From Azadirachta indica (Eukaryota; Streptophyta; Magnoliopsida; Sapindales; Meliaceae): a DNA stretch of 64,000 nucleotides. This document shows positions 10,840-23,141 of this stretch, piece after piece (the stretch's first letter is position 1; each line of letters starts with the position of its first letter). The DNA is taken from assembly GCA_022749755.1 (NCBI GenBank), contig CM040440.1:4797769-4861768 (forward strand). Direction: 5' to 3'. The position numbers and the translations under genes were made by a program. Under the pieces are notes generated by a model. The model searched no databases, was not told the origin of the DNA, and saw only the letters and a list, made by a program, of their open reading frames with translations.

Positions 10840-13800
10840 TCACAAATCAACTGTTTGTAAAGTATGCAGGCCTTCTTGATTTTGTTGATGATCACCATTA
10901 AACAATATCAATTCATCTTGCTTTTCATCATTAGAAATGTTCTCTTCTGCATCACAAGCAGTATCATCGTCATCTTCATCATCTTCCTCATCAGCAAACC
11001 TAGATATTTCATTAATTCTAGGCTCATTGCCATGATGATCCAAATTTCCAACAAGTTCATTGGCTTGTCTTTCGTCGGCTGTTTTGGCCAAGGACAAGAG
11101 AATATTCTTTGCCTTCTGGTCAGGAGGAAAACCACAAGATTCCATTTCCTTATACCAAACAACAGCACTATCAAAATCCTTGTTCTTTCCATGTGCATCC
11201 ATGATTGTGGTATAGATTGTTTGATTTGCTTTAATACCACTTGCTCGCATTTTTTCATAGATGTCCATCATTTTTTCAAGATTGTTTACCTTAGCATACC
11301 CTTTAATCAAAGTTCCATAGGTGACAACATTGGGTTTAAATCCATCTTGTTTTAATCTCCTGAAGAACTTTTCAGCACCCTCCATGTCAGATGCATTCAC
11401 ATAAGCTGATAGCATAGTTGTATAAGAGTAAATATCTGGGGTGCATCTGCAAAGCAATAAACAAAGATTACAGCTTAAAGGTTGAATTAACTCATGAAGA
11501 TAGATATTACAGTCACAGTCTCAGAGAGTCACAATGCTTGTATGCGTTTCACTGGAAGTTCTCATGTTAAGATTATTTAATCAATTGAAAATGTTTGTCA
11601 TATCCTAATTTTGAAGAGAACACAAGATTTACCTGTCCCTTCTCATGCACTTAAACACAGTTCGAGCTTGCTCCACCATTCCCGAAATTGCAAAAGCATC
11701 AAGCAAAATGTTATAAGCTTTGTGGGTTGGTCTGGAAAAAAAATGAAAGGGTATTTAAGGTTCCAAAGGCAATGATACAGAAATAAAATTTAACAGAGTG
11801 GTATTATAGCTACGAAAAAGCAGTCTATTTAGGTTGTTTCATATGTAAGAGGTAAAATCTGAACCAGATCAGGAAATTGAAGTACATTACTTAGCCTGAT
11901 AACATCAAGGATGACTGCAAACCATAAGGTGTAAGTTTATATTAAGATAATTGGCTAGTTTCGATGGAACTTCATGGCACAGTAGCGATGACAAGCATTT
12001 TGTAGGCCACATATCAACTACATACTCTGTCCCAAACCACTAGTACTTTTTTAGATGTAACAAGTATATGACAAATATACATCGAGATTTAAAAACTGGA
12101 AACTTAACTAGGTTTCAGAACAATGAAAATAAAAGCAAATAACAAGAAAGCTTGGGTAGGATAGGATGGTAGCTCTTTTTATTTACTTTTATGTGCCAAT
12201 TATAAAAAAACCTCGTTTGAGAGGCCAAAGTTCTATTTGGCTAAACAATTTATACAAAGAATCCTTCCCATTATCCAATTGCGGGTTATTTTACTAAGAA
12301 AATTTTTGGCTTTAAGTCAGCACCTGTGTGCTTTTATGTTAAGGAATACCCTCTGTCCAGATTAGTTTCATTTCAAGTGCATTCTCTTTTTTGAAATTCA
12401 TGGGCTCCCCCTACTTACAACAGCAATAATGTGAGTCCCTCCATACCTGACACCAGCATCCAGCATTTCCTCAAAAACAGCTAAAGCTTCTTCTTCCCTT
12501 CTAGCTTTCCCATAAGCATTGATGAGTAAGGCATAGCTAACCACATCAGGTCGAAGACCAGCTCTTTGCATCTGGAAATAGGAGCAGTCAAAATCTTTTT
12601 AATATAATAATAACAAGATATTAGAAAATAAAATACGATTTTGAAAAAGAAAAGAGGGCAAGAATAGAAAGTAGTAAGATTCAACATTCAACCCAAAAAA
12701 AAGGGGTGAGACTATAAAAATAGCAAGATTCAACATTCAACGACTCAGGAAAAATTTAAAGACAACTCTCATTACAACCAGTTGGTGTATATTCCCTTTC
12801 ATGTCCTTGACAATGCACATGTAGTCTATTGACATGACCATTTTGGCAAAATTTTCATCACTAACTTTTGGTTCATCTTTGGTGTTGGGAAAAAAAAAAA
12901 AAAACTTGCTGGCCTTGAAAATACAAGTTCTCGTGAGTATGAGAGTCAGCAGTTGCGTGTACTACCAAAGACATAAACTTGAGTGTAACTAAGTGTTTAC
13001 AATGTCAAAACAACATTGCCAAGCTGTGCATATTTTGAATCTGTCAGATTAAATTTTTGTTTACCTCCTTCACATATCGTAAATATTTATGTGTGCACAC
13101 AGTATTCACCATGCATGGACTTTGATGCCAACCCAAGCATTTTTTACTATGTCAGCATGCATCCATCTACACCTCCGTCAAGTCTCGTAAAATTTTATGT
13201 ATTACCTATTTAAACTTGCCAACTTCAAATAAACCAAGAAAAAAAAAACACTAAATAGTCTGTGTAACCTGTCTTTGGCATTTTTCACTGTTTATTCCAT
13301 GGCTGACCTGGGGAACAGGCCGGTTCATCAGGGATCATGTCAGGTTAATTTCGTTTATGTCAATGTTTTCCCCACACCAATCCATTTGGTAGAGACACCA
13401 ACAACTATGCATTCTTCAATCCATTTAATATTACGAGGAAAATTGAAAAATATCCATTAAAATTTTAAATTTACCTGGTCATAGATCTTGGAAACCTCCT
13501 TGTAGTTAGTTTCATAAGACATAAGACTATTATAAGTGACTGCAGATTGTGTAATTCCTCGCTCAGCCATCAGTGCAAATAGTTTTCGAGCCTTTTCATA
13601 ACTCCCAGCTTTCTTATGCATATAGATCATCATGTGGAACATTTTCTGGTCCGGCTTTAAAGGTGAAATTTTCTCATCCAAAAGAGTTGTAAAAACTTCA
13701 TCAGCTTCCTTAAACTTGTTAGCCTGCATAATCTCAAAAATCGCACAATGGCCAATTAGCTTAAAGGCATATATTACAAAACGTATAGTACATAACAAGC

Positions 13801-15225
13801 AACATCAAAGCAAGTTGGACTTTTGTGTAATAATCACTTTCAAAAGTCCCAAACAAATCTTTTGGGCAATATTTTCCATTGGCATAAAAATTCACATTCA
13901 TGTTTTGTAAGTATCTGTGGCTAGCTGATCGGAGTTCCTAAATAATAGTTGGTGGATTTGTAGGTTCAGTTTACACCAGATGCATTTGAATTGCACTCTC
14001 CAACAATTAGCTCTGATTCAAAATGTTCTTGATTAATGCCATGCTGATGTCATAAATCCAAGATTTCTCCCAATTACTTCCTCAATTAATTCTTTCCCCA
14101 ATACCCGGTATGTGTCTACCTACATGTTGAATGATATTTCATAAAACTGTTATAAAGACTTTGACAGAACTGATTACCTCAACAAATAATTTAAGTATAA
14201 TTTGATACGTTAAAGCAGAAGGTTGAGGGCCCGAAGACTGCATTCTTCGAAATATGGCCTCAGCATTATTGTATCGGCCTCCTCTTCCATATGCTTCCAT
14301 GAGAGCAGTGTGTGATACAACACTTGGCACATATCCCTTCTTGTTCATAAAACTTAAAACCCTCTCAGCCTTGTTGAAGTCCCCCTGCTTTCCATATGAC
14401 GTAATAAGCATCAGGAAGTCCATTTCACTGAAGTCCCACCAATTCTGAGTCCGCAACCATTCAAGTATCTGAAAACGAAGGAAATTATCATTTAATGAGC
14501 TCAGTAACTGCAAATATCCAATATCAAGATAAACAAATATGCTTAAAAAAAAAAATGGTCCTTCCAACACAGCTACCATATGCATACATTTGGCTGAAAT
14601 ATGAATGAGAAGAAATTACCTCACTAACAATATTCCATTTCTTTAGCTGCTTTAATCTAACCAAAGTGCCCAAAACCAGGTCTTTTGGAAGAGGTTGGCC
14701 TCTGGTCCTTTTGCTGCTGAGCACTGCAACTGCAGAACCCGTCTCCTCAATTTTGTTCATCAGTCTCCTCCAATTCTTCTTATCAGCCTGGTCAGCTGCA
14801 TCTTTGAAGACTTCTACTTTTCTTCTCTTCTGCATAAACTTTCTTGGCGCTAGCATGCCCATACAAACTACCCCAACTCTCCGGCGGACTTTAACATTGG
14901 CATTTAGTGGGCTAACCAGTATTTTCTGTTGGCTGCAACACATATTGTACCAGTAAAAGGCGCTGCCTTGTTAGGATTTTCCATTTAAAAAGTGAAAAAG
15001 AAAAAACACCCACTTGATTTCTTGGTTCTTTTGAGAAAAAATTGAACAAAAATTCTGCTTTCAATCACGCAAGAGGAGGGTTTAGCAAGGGGTTTATCAG
15101 AATTAAATTTTAAAACGAAATTGAAAAAAATAAATAAATCATTAAAAAAAAAAAGCGGAAAGAACAAACCTGAAATTAATTGAAGGAGCTGAAATAAATG
15201 GCTTGAGGAATAGAGTTTGAGGCAT
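10840..15225 (-). CDS. plastid P-class pentatricopeptide repeat protein (At3g59040-like)
   Basis: Seven exons in reading order: 15225-15170, 14932-14620, 14468-14178, 13723-13475, 12571-12447, 11731-11633, 11446-10840. They total 1,740 nt and 579 residues. The N-terminus (MPQTLFLKPFISAPSINF) is basic and Ser-rich, like a chloroplast transit peptide. It is followed by MLAPRKFMQKRRKVEVFKDA, then tandem 35-residue PPR units such as PDVVSYALLINAYGKARREE and PNVVTYGTLIKGYAK, and a very acidic Asp/Glu tail. PPR proteins bind organelle RNA for splicing, editing or stability. This layout matches what I remember of Arabidopsis At3g59040, including the acidic end. All splice sites used are GT-AG and phases close. 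The intron between 12572 and 13474 is about 900 bp. Confidence 0.9.
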
Positions 15226-16432
15226 TGAGCTCGGTTACTTCCAGGGCTCTTTATGTTAAAGTTTATAGTTTTGAAGCTTCGGTTTTTTGTTACTCATTTC
15301 ATAGCATAACAGAACCAGTTTGGAGATATTTCAGGTCTTATAATTATCTTATCCTTTTAGTCTGGACCGGCCGATAAATGATAATTAAGGAACCGAAAGG
15401 TCCGAAACTGCTCGTTGGGCTTATTAGCAATCGTTTCAATGGTTTTTTTTTTCCCCCCTCAAATCAGAAATGATAATAATACTAATAACAATGGTAAATA
15501 AATAAAAAAGTAACGTTATTGAGTCTAATTTGATATAATCTAGTTTGTTTTTTACTAGAGTAATTTAGTTTTCACTTCTTATTAACAAATTTGCAATAAA
15601 ACAATTATGCAACCAGCTCATTGATCTACAAGTTAAGCGTTGCATTTAATCAATTCACCTTAACAAAAATCTTATGGCTAATATTTCGCTGTCATTATCA
15701 TCACTTCATTTTCATTGTTGAAGCTAAAATATGGTAAAAAAATAAATTCAAAGTGATTTTAATTGTTCTTAACTAATTAGATTTTAGATAGATAAGAGTA
15801 GCTATACTTCAGGCTCGTCAGCTAAACAGATGAAGATTTTATTTCTTATGTATAACATGTGATAAAAGTGACCAATGCACAGTATTGCATCTTTGCAATT
15901 TGAAAATAATAATTGAATAAATAGTACAAAATAAATACATCACAAAGAGGAAAAAATGTATGTTTTTATATTATAGCAACAATTGCTTTCTTGAACGGCA
16001 AAATTTACACAGCCGACCAGTGATTGCAGATTAACCAATACATTGCCGATGTAATCCATCTAAGCTCTCTCCGCTAGTATTCATTCTAACCATCAGATTT
16101 GAGTAACTAAAATTTTACCTGTTCTTCCTGTTCCTGTTTTCCTAGATCAAAGTTTAGTCCCTTCATTTTTATCTGAGACCCTCTTCAAGATTGCGGGGAG
16201 TGATTAAATCAAGAATATGAAAAATATCCGAAGTAGCAACTGGAGCTAATCTGCAAAACCATCCCTGAATACTGTACCTCCGCACTTGTACATTGATAAA
16301 TATTACACTGGTAGATTTGACTGCAAAAATGGTAGGGGGAAGTAAGAACAAATGCGTAGCATAGATTCTTAAAGAAAAGCGATAATCAAATAGTGACATA
16401 AAGAAGTGAAACCTTTAATAGATGAAAGCCAG
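15226..16432. other. intergenic: PPR promoter and NPG1 3' region
   Basis: AT-rich sequence without a supported gene. The left part is the upstream region of the minus-strand PPR gene, and the right part is probably 3' untranslated sequence of NPG1. Confidence 0.5.
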
Positions 16433-19400
16433 TCAAACAATAGAGCTGAAGCTTTCAACTGGATCAGATTCTTCAAGCATGGAGGCTGCCTGGAAACAGT
16501 CTGCAGCGTCAGCTATTCGTCCGTCATCCCTATGAACGACCCCCAAGTAATACCAAGCCTTACGATTGGTAGGTTCTAACCTTAATGCATCTGAGAGCAA
16601 GCTTCTTGCAACAGGCAATCCCTTTGGGCCCATCTTGGCAAACAGTGCCCCAACCAGTATTTTGCACGGCACATTAGATGGTTCTACTAAAAGAGCATTA
16701 AGATAAGCATGCAGAGCTTCTTGGATTTGGCCACGTCCTTCATACATAACCCCTGGTAGAATTACACAATAAAATGATAAATTTTCTATTAAAATAATAT
16801 GGTATCTATGCCACATTGTGTCCCAAGAATTGAGACATTACATATGCATACAAATCTCTTATTTGTTAAACAGAGAAACCAGCACGAAATATGACAAATT
16901 ACTTGATCATCTTTCCAGGCAGATGGTGGTCAAAAATGTAGAACCCTTGCCAAAAGTTGACATGGAGATCCATTTTAAAAATAAAAATAACTTTTTCAAG
17001 AAACTTTTTCAACATCACTTTCTAAGGACATAGAAGATGGAATAAAATTCTAGTTCTTGCCTTCTGTGTGCAGCATTTCTGCAGAGTACTTTTTCAGCTC
17101 TCTGGCTTTTCCCAAACATATCTCAACATCCTTCCAATGTGAAAGGCTGGAGTACAAATTTGCAAGACCATGCCAAACTTCAAATTCATTGACTTTATCA
17201 TCCTCAATCTATCATAAATAACAGAAAGTCACTGATGAATTTGGGAGCAAGACTTTACTTTCAGTAGAAAAAGAAACCAAAACAGTATTCATGAGCTTAC
17301 AAAGACTTTAATCCTTTTCAGATAAAGAAAATCATGTAAAAATATAACACAGAATCTAACCTGTGAAAGACTTCTTAGAGGACCAAAAGATTTCCTTTGG
17401 GCCTGAACCAATGCAAGGAGATACCGAAAAATTTCAATAGCATCCGTGTGGAGTGACTGGGCAATCTTCAGCTTTGCTTTTAGCCTAAGAATAGGTCCTT
17501 GCTCCCATTTGGTGGTCTCATCTAATGCAGCATCAGTGACTACCTCAGCCTCTGCGAATCGCTGTTGAGCAGACAAAACTAGAGCAAGCAATCTCCAACC
17601 TTTTAATAAGGAGCCACCTGTTGCATCAATGAACTGCTTTGCATAACTCATAGCAGCAGTTAAATTCCGTTGCTCTGCATATTGAACTCCCAGATCAAAA
17701 ATTAGATCTGGATTGTTATGCTCAAAAACAATTGCTCCATCCAAACATTTCAATGCTTCAGATTGCAGACGGGACCTTTCATAGTCAGAGGAACAGACTT
17801 TGGCTTGCTTACCCAAGCAAAGACCCAACATGTGTAGACCTACACCCTTTAAGTGCTCATCCTTCCCCTGAACATTTCTGATAATCCTCTGTGCATATCC
17901 TACCCCCTCAGCAGCAAGATGACAATCCTCACTGCAGATCTTGGCAGCTAACAACAGTGCCATGAGGTCATCAGGTCGTTCGTGCTTATGTAGTGACTTC
18001 CTCAACAGGTTCAAGGCAGTATCATCTTGTCCTACTGCACTGTAACAAAGAGCTAATGCATTCCAACGATCGAAGCGAAGAAACACTCCAGGCGTGACCT
18101 CTTCTAGTTGCTTTGCTAAAACAGAGGTTTGGCTGCACAATGAGAGTGCAAACATAAGGTGCTCCATTACTGCTGGATCCCATTCGATCTTACCAAGGTG
18201 GTATTTCCTCATAAGAATCATCAAAAGTAAGATGGCCTCTTCCAGATTATTTTTAGGTACATATGAACCGTCAACCTGTGAAGCTAAACTGGGGGGACCA
18301 GCATTCACTCCACTATGCAACAAAAACACTGCAAATCGTTTTTGAATCCTTGCACAGATGTCATTATCAAGGTTCCATTGACTAAGAAGAGCACGTCTAT
18401 AAGCAGAAATTGCTTCCTGATTACAACCCGCCTGTTTCCAGAGCTCTGGAAGGAGCTCCACAGCTTGGCTAACTGTTTCTTGCAATCTATTGTCCACTTG
18501 CACATCAGGTATGCCCTGTTGGAATATCCTCTCCACAGCATTGAGCACACTTTTACATTCGTTAGCAGCTTCTGCAAAGTCCCAAATGACAATGTAAAAA
18601 GAAGAGGAATATAAAAAAAAGTCAGAAGTGAACGTCCCAACAGAAGTTAAATCATTCATTGAGAAACTCCATGCCTGTTAATCTCCCAAGTTTTTCTAGA
18701 GACTTAGCCTTTAAGTATATTGCCTCAAGCACCAGGCTTGCAGCATGCTGTGAGACAGAAATTTGTGTATCACTACGAGATCGACCCTTTTTGGAAGGTG
18801 GCTTTTCAGAAACTGAAGGTTGCAGCCGCTGTATAGCGGCTTGAAGGTCAATGCCATCAAATACACGAAGAGCACCTTCAACATTGCCTCTTTGGTACTC
18901 CAACCTTCCAAGAAGAGCTCTTGCTTCCTGTAAATATTCCCCAAATAATCATACAGCACCACATTGGAAAGGTGCATGTAGTATCTAAATCAGTAGAAAA
19001 AATCTAATGTATAAGAACTCAAGTTTATGCTCTTTAAAAGGTGCACATAGGAGATCTCAACTCAAGTATCATAAGAAAGCAACCACGATATTCCGTCATT
19101 AGGGAAAAAAAAAATATGTGCATAATCCAGATAGTGCATTCATCAGCACATAAAATTTGAGATATCTAAGCAAAATTCAATTTGACATCAAAGGAATTTT
19201 CCATATAAATGAAAGAAGCCCCACAAGTAGAACAGGGCATAGAAGAAGTATCCCGTTTTTGGCAGGGGCTTCATTCGCTATAAGAAAAGTTAACTGATAA
19301 TGCATGCAACAATCAAAGTGCTCCATGTATTGAGCATTCAATCTGAAACAGATCATAACTAAGGTGTTGATGTAAGAGAGACAATAGATATATATGAACA

Positions 19401-20204
19401 AAAAACATATAGCAGACAACTTATAAGGTTAGGTAGATAGAGAATTGCTATCTTTGCACTCTAAAGTGAAACTAAAATACTCAAAAGCTCAGTCGAATTC
19501 CAGATGAGTTCAGTGAAGTCTGTCATCTGGAGTCATTTTGAACTACGGGGTCAATTATTTTTGTAACAGAATAAATCTAAAATTCCTCTACCCAAGTATT
19601 TTAGAATTTTTCTCCCACCCGTCATGTTTATCGCTTTCAGTTATGCTGCACAAGGTAATTGAATAATAGAATCAACTGATAGAGTTCCTACATTATATAC
19701 CATCACGATAGGTTCCAAACAGAGTGAAAGACTTCGTACATTACTTCCATCTTAACAAAAAATCCAAGAGCAATAAGAATCAATTTATACCATTGTATAT
19801 ACTAATTCTCCAGATTGCCAAAAATATATATTTTAACAACTAAAATTTGAAAATTGGCATTAGAATTAAAGCGCATATGCCAGAATCATCAACCAAACAG
19901 GGTCCCATCCCAATTTTTACCTTGCTCCAATATTTATTTATCTAAAACATAGCTAAACGGCTTCTTTATATAATTTGATCTAAGTTTTGTGAATGGCAGC
20001 AGGCAAAAAGATCAAATTGTTGAAATAAAGAGACAAACAAACCTCAAAATTAAGCGACAAGCCTTCGCGCAATGAAGATTCAGCCTCTTGAATATTTCCC
20101 TCGTCGAGTTTCGCTTCAACTTCAGTTGTTTTCATGGAAACGCCATTCGCGCAAAGTTCTCTAACGCTCGTATGCTCTACCTCTTGGTCGCCTGAATCCA
20201 TCAT
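16433..20204 (-). CDS. NPG1: NPG1, calmodulin-binding TPR protein (No Pollen Germination 1)
   Basis: Five exons: 20204-20043, 18927-18675, 18571-17361, 17208-17061, 16752-16433. They total 2,094 nt and 697 residues, close to the remembered Arabidopsis length of about 700. Diagnostic stretches are KTTEVEAKLDEGNIQEAESS, EARALLGRLEYQRGN, SAYRRALLSQWNLDND, HNNPDLIFDLGVQYAEQRNL and the C-terminal RKAWYYLGVVHRDDGRIADA. The protein is built from TPR helices. NPG1 in Arabidopsis binds calmodulin and is needed for pollen germination, and related proteins act at the plasma membrane with a PI4-kinase complex. Two of its four introns start with GC, not GT: 18674-18572 and 17060-16753. In both, the frame and conserved protein only join across the GC donor. 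The start is the first of two adjacent ATGs. Confidence 0.93.
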
Positions 20205-20560
20205 ATTTGCTTCTCTTCACGTTCCTGCTTCATAAAACAATTTTCATCTCTCTAATCAATGCAGGACCTTATCGATAGAAAAGGATGACGTCTCAAACAA
20301 ATTTTGTCGGCCAAGGAAGCAATCAACCTCGGCTGTGATCAGCCGCCGAATTCAGGTTGAAAAGTCGCAGCAGCGACAAGGGTGAGAAAACGAAAGCACT
20401 GTAGATCTGAAAATGTATGAATCATAGACATTTATTGGCTCTTAGCTTAGAAATTTGAAGAGAATATACATAATGATTCTGGTTTTATTATTTTTGTTAT
20501 TGTTAATTTTTGGTTTTACATTTTTGTTGCTTAAAGATTTTAGTTTTTTATTCAAAATGA

Positions 20561-20627
<67 letters not shown>

Positions 20628-21735
20628 CATTGAATTGGATTTCGCGTTCACGTAGTCTTCGGATCTGCCTGTGGTCCAAGGTGACAACGATCATTAATTT
20701 ATTTAAATTAGAGGTGTTCTCACTTTCCCTGCAGTTTATTTATTTAATTCATACGGATGTATCCAGCTATCTATAAATTAATATTTTCATAATCAGTGTA
20801 TCGAATTTTTATATTTTTAAAGAAATAATTTCATAAAATGGTACGAAAAAATTAATAATAATACTTTGTATGCAATTGGGACATCATATATGATAAAGTT
20901 GATTTTTTTTTTTTTAGCTATTTCATAAAATGGTACCATCTCCGTTTGAGTAGAATTTAAAGACTTTTCTAAATTCAGGATTAACTATATTTCTACTCAT
21001 AAATAAAATTCACAAATTCTTTATTTATAAAAAAAATAAATACCGAATTGATAATAATTTAAAAAATATGATTTTAAATTCAATTTTCATAAATATTTAG
21101 TTGATTTACTAATGATTTTCACTCGATTCTCGTCACCTTTACAGTTGATACGGCATTTCAAAGTCATAACTAATTGTTGACGTTAAAATAAATGAAAAAA
21201 TCAATCTTTATTATTATTATTCAAAAATTAAAAAAAAAAACACAATAACAACGAATTAACAATTAATGTTATTTTCAAGGTCTAATATTTATGATGTTTG
21301 ACAAAATGTTCTGTAGTTAGAGAAAATATTCACAAACAATGTTATAAGATATTTATTTTTAATATAAATCAAATTATCAAATTATATCATACAAACTCTC
21401 AAATTTAATTAAGAATCTGTAGTTCTATTTTTGAATTTTGACTACATTTGTTGCTTAAAATCAAATCCTTAATCGATCGAATCTCCATCATCTTCTTTCT
21501 TCATTGTCGATAAAATAAAGAGTAGATATAACTCACGTTTTATTTAATATCATTTTACAATTTACAAACTCATGCAGTTGCAAGTAGCTCAGTGCAAACT
21601 ACATATAACATAACATATTAAAACAGTTCTCCAGTGAGAACTGTACACAAATAACAAGCTTCCATATATAATGCTGCATTTGGCTGCTCCGGCGGCTAGT
21701 TCTTTATTCTCAAGCCATAGCCTGCGCCGCCGGTT
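20205..21735. other. intergenic: NPG1 promoter, microsatellite, AT-rich DNA, nsLTP 3' region
   Basis: The first 350 bp are mixed-composition sequence expected to hold the NPG1 promoter and leader. A long AAT repeat follows, then about 900 bp of AT-rich DNA without coding signal, then the likely 3' untranslated region of the lipid transfer protein gene. Confidence 0.5.
20561..20626. repeat. (AAT)n microsatellite, about 22 uninterrupted units
   Basis: Pure AAT repeat of about 66 bp. On the minus strand it reads as a poly-Tyr frame, which is an artefact. It lies about 360-420 bp upstream of the NPG1 start codon. Confidence 0.95.
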
Positions 21736-22176
21736 CTAAGGAATTCTGCCCAACAAAATCAAATTAAATTCTATATTGAGCATGCAAGTTAAGCAACAAA
21801 TTATATACAAATAAGGTTGGAAAAGGATGCAATAAGCTTACTTGCTACAGTCGACGTCCTTGCTGATCGGAACGTCGATCTGAACGCCGCACGCTTTGGG
21901 CAGTTGGCTGGCTTTTTCAGGCTTGATGTCGGTATAGCGACTGGCCGCCTGCTTAAGGCATTCACAAGCTGCACGCCTGTCGCCTTGGGTGGGAGTTGAG
22001 GCTCGCAGATTCTGAACCCCAGTACAACAGCCAGGCGATGGGCTGGGTCCGCCCCTCAGAAACTGTAAGCAAGGAGCCATGTATGAGTCAACCTGTCCAC
22101 AAGTTATTGCCTGGCCTTGCTCCACCGTGAACAGAGCCACCACCATTATCGCCGCCAAAACAAAAGCTTTCTTCAT
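21736..22176 (-). CDS. type 1 non-specific lipid transfer protein (nsLTP1)
   Basis: Exon 1 is 22176-21842 and exon 2 is 21745-21736, which adds only the last codons (Lys completed, Ile, Pro, stop). Total 345 nt, 114 residues. A secretion signal (MKKAFVLAAIMVVALFTVEQ, cut near GQA) precedes a mature part of about 91 residues. The eight-cysteine pattern C-x9-C-x13-CC-x19-CxC-x22-C-x13-C is complete and fits the type 1 family. These small secreted proteins carry fatty acids or phospholipids in a hydrophobic tunnel and act in cuticle deposition and defence. The exon 1 frame also meets a stop (TAA) 3 nt into the intron, so an unspliced reading loses just two residues. An intron this close to the end is normal for the family. 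Confidence 0.92.
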
Positions 22177-23141
22177 GTTTGGGAATGTTAGGACTTGCTT
22201 TGTGAATCTGGTATTGTTTGTACTTTTTGTTGGGAGGTTTTGTGAGTATTTATAGTGGCACTGTGAGAGCTGCCGTTACAAAAGATTTTGGCTTCTTTTT
22301 CTAGCTTCACCTCCAAATGTCGCTTAGCTGCCTGAAAATATATTGGTGGTAAGTTCAGCTCAAAGTATGGACCCTTGTTTCAGTTTAAACAACTCATACA
22401 ATTAACATCGAATTATTAATTTTAATTTAAATCATCTTTGAACAATGTTGTGAACGGTAATCTGCAATATTTTTTGCAGCAAACTCGCGTATTAGCATCA
22501 ACAAACGTAGACAAATTTTGCATAAAAGTTGTGACATTCTTTCCGGCAGAGGATACACGTGACTCAGACAGACGTCACAATTTTTTTTTTTGTTTTGGAA
22601 ACTGTTGAAGCCTGAAGGTCTGTGCTTCTGCTAGTTAACAAATGTTGTAGAGAATGACCGATCTAGTCACACATTGCATGCGGCAAGGCCCGCATCATTG
22701 GCAGAACCAGATACAAGCTCACTGAAATTAGGACAATTTAGTCATTGCACAATTATTTGTTAGAAGAGCCTGAAAAAGTACCATCATCTCTGCATTTTCT
22801 TTAACTAGAGTAAAAGTATAGAATACATTCGTGCTGTACATTATAGCAAAAGACATATCAAGAAGGAGGAACCTTAGATCTCATGCAAATAGACAATTGG
22901 ATCAAGTTTCAACAATTGACATGCTTTATTTATTAGTCTAACACTTTTCAGAACTTTAAGAGCCTTGGTTTAGAAAAGATTCTCATCCAATACTGTAACT
23001 GGTACAGAATAAGTTACTTGACATAATCAGAGGAAATAGCCTTTAGGTATGTGTGAATTTATACATCAAATTTTTCATTAGAACAAAGCAAGTTTCTAAG
23101 CATTGCCAAGCAAGTAGCGTCCTCCCCCTGTAAGATAAGTT
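22177..23141. other. intergenic: nsLTP promoter and GRXS14 3' region
   Basis: The left part is the upstream region of the minus-strand lipid transfer protein gene. The right part is probably 3' untranslated sequence of the glutaredoxin gene. No further gene is seen. Confidence 0.5.
22247..22254 (-). promoter_or_regulatory. TATA box of the nsLTP gene
   Basis: On the minus strand TATAAATA lies 71-78 bp upstream of the ATG, within the sequence actataaatactcac. This is a textbook plant TATA box at a distance that allows a leader of about 40 nt. Confidence 0.7.

Noticed and set aside
10864..11355. 163-codon plus-strand frame opposite the PPR C-terminus
   Set aside because: Antisense shadow of the strong minus-strand PPR coding exon.
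20442..20687. 81-codon minus-strand frame with a poly-Tyr run
   Set aside because: It is a translation of the AAT microsatellite.
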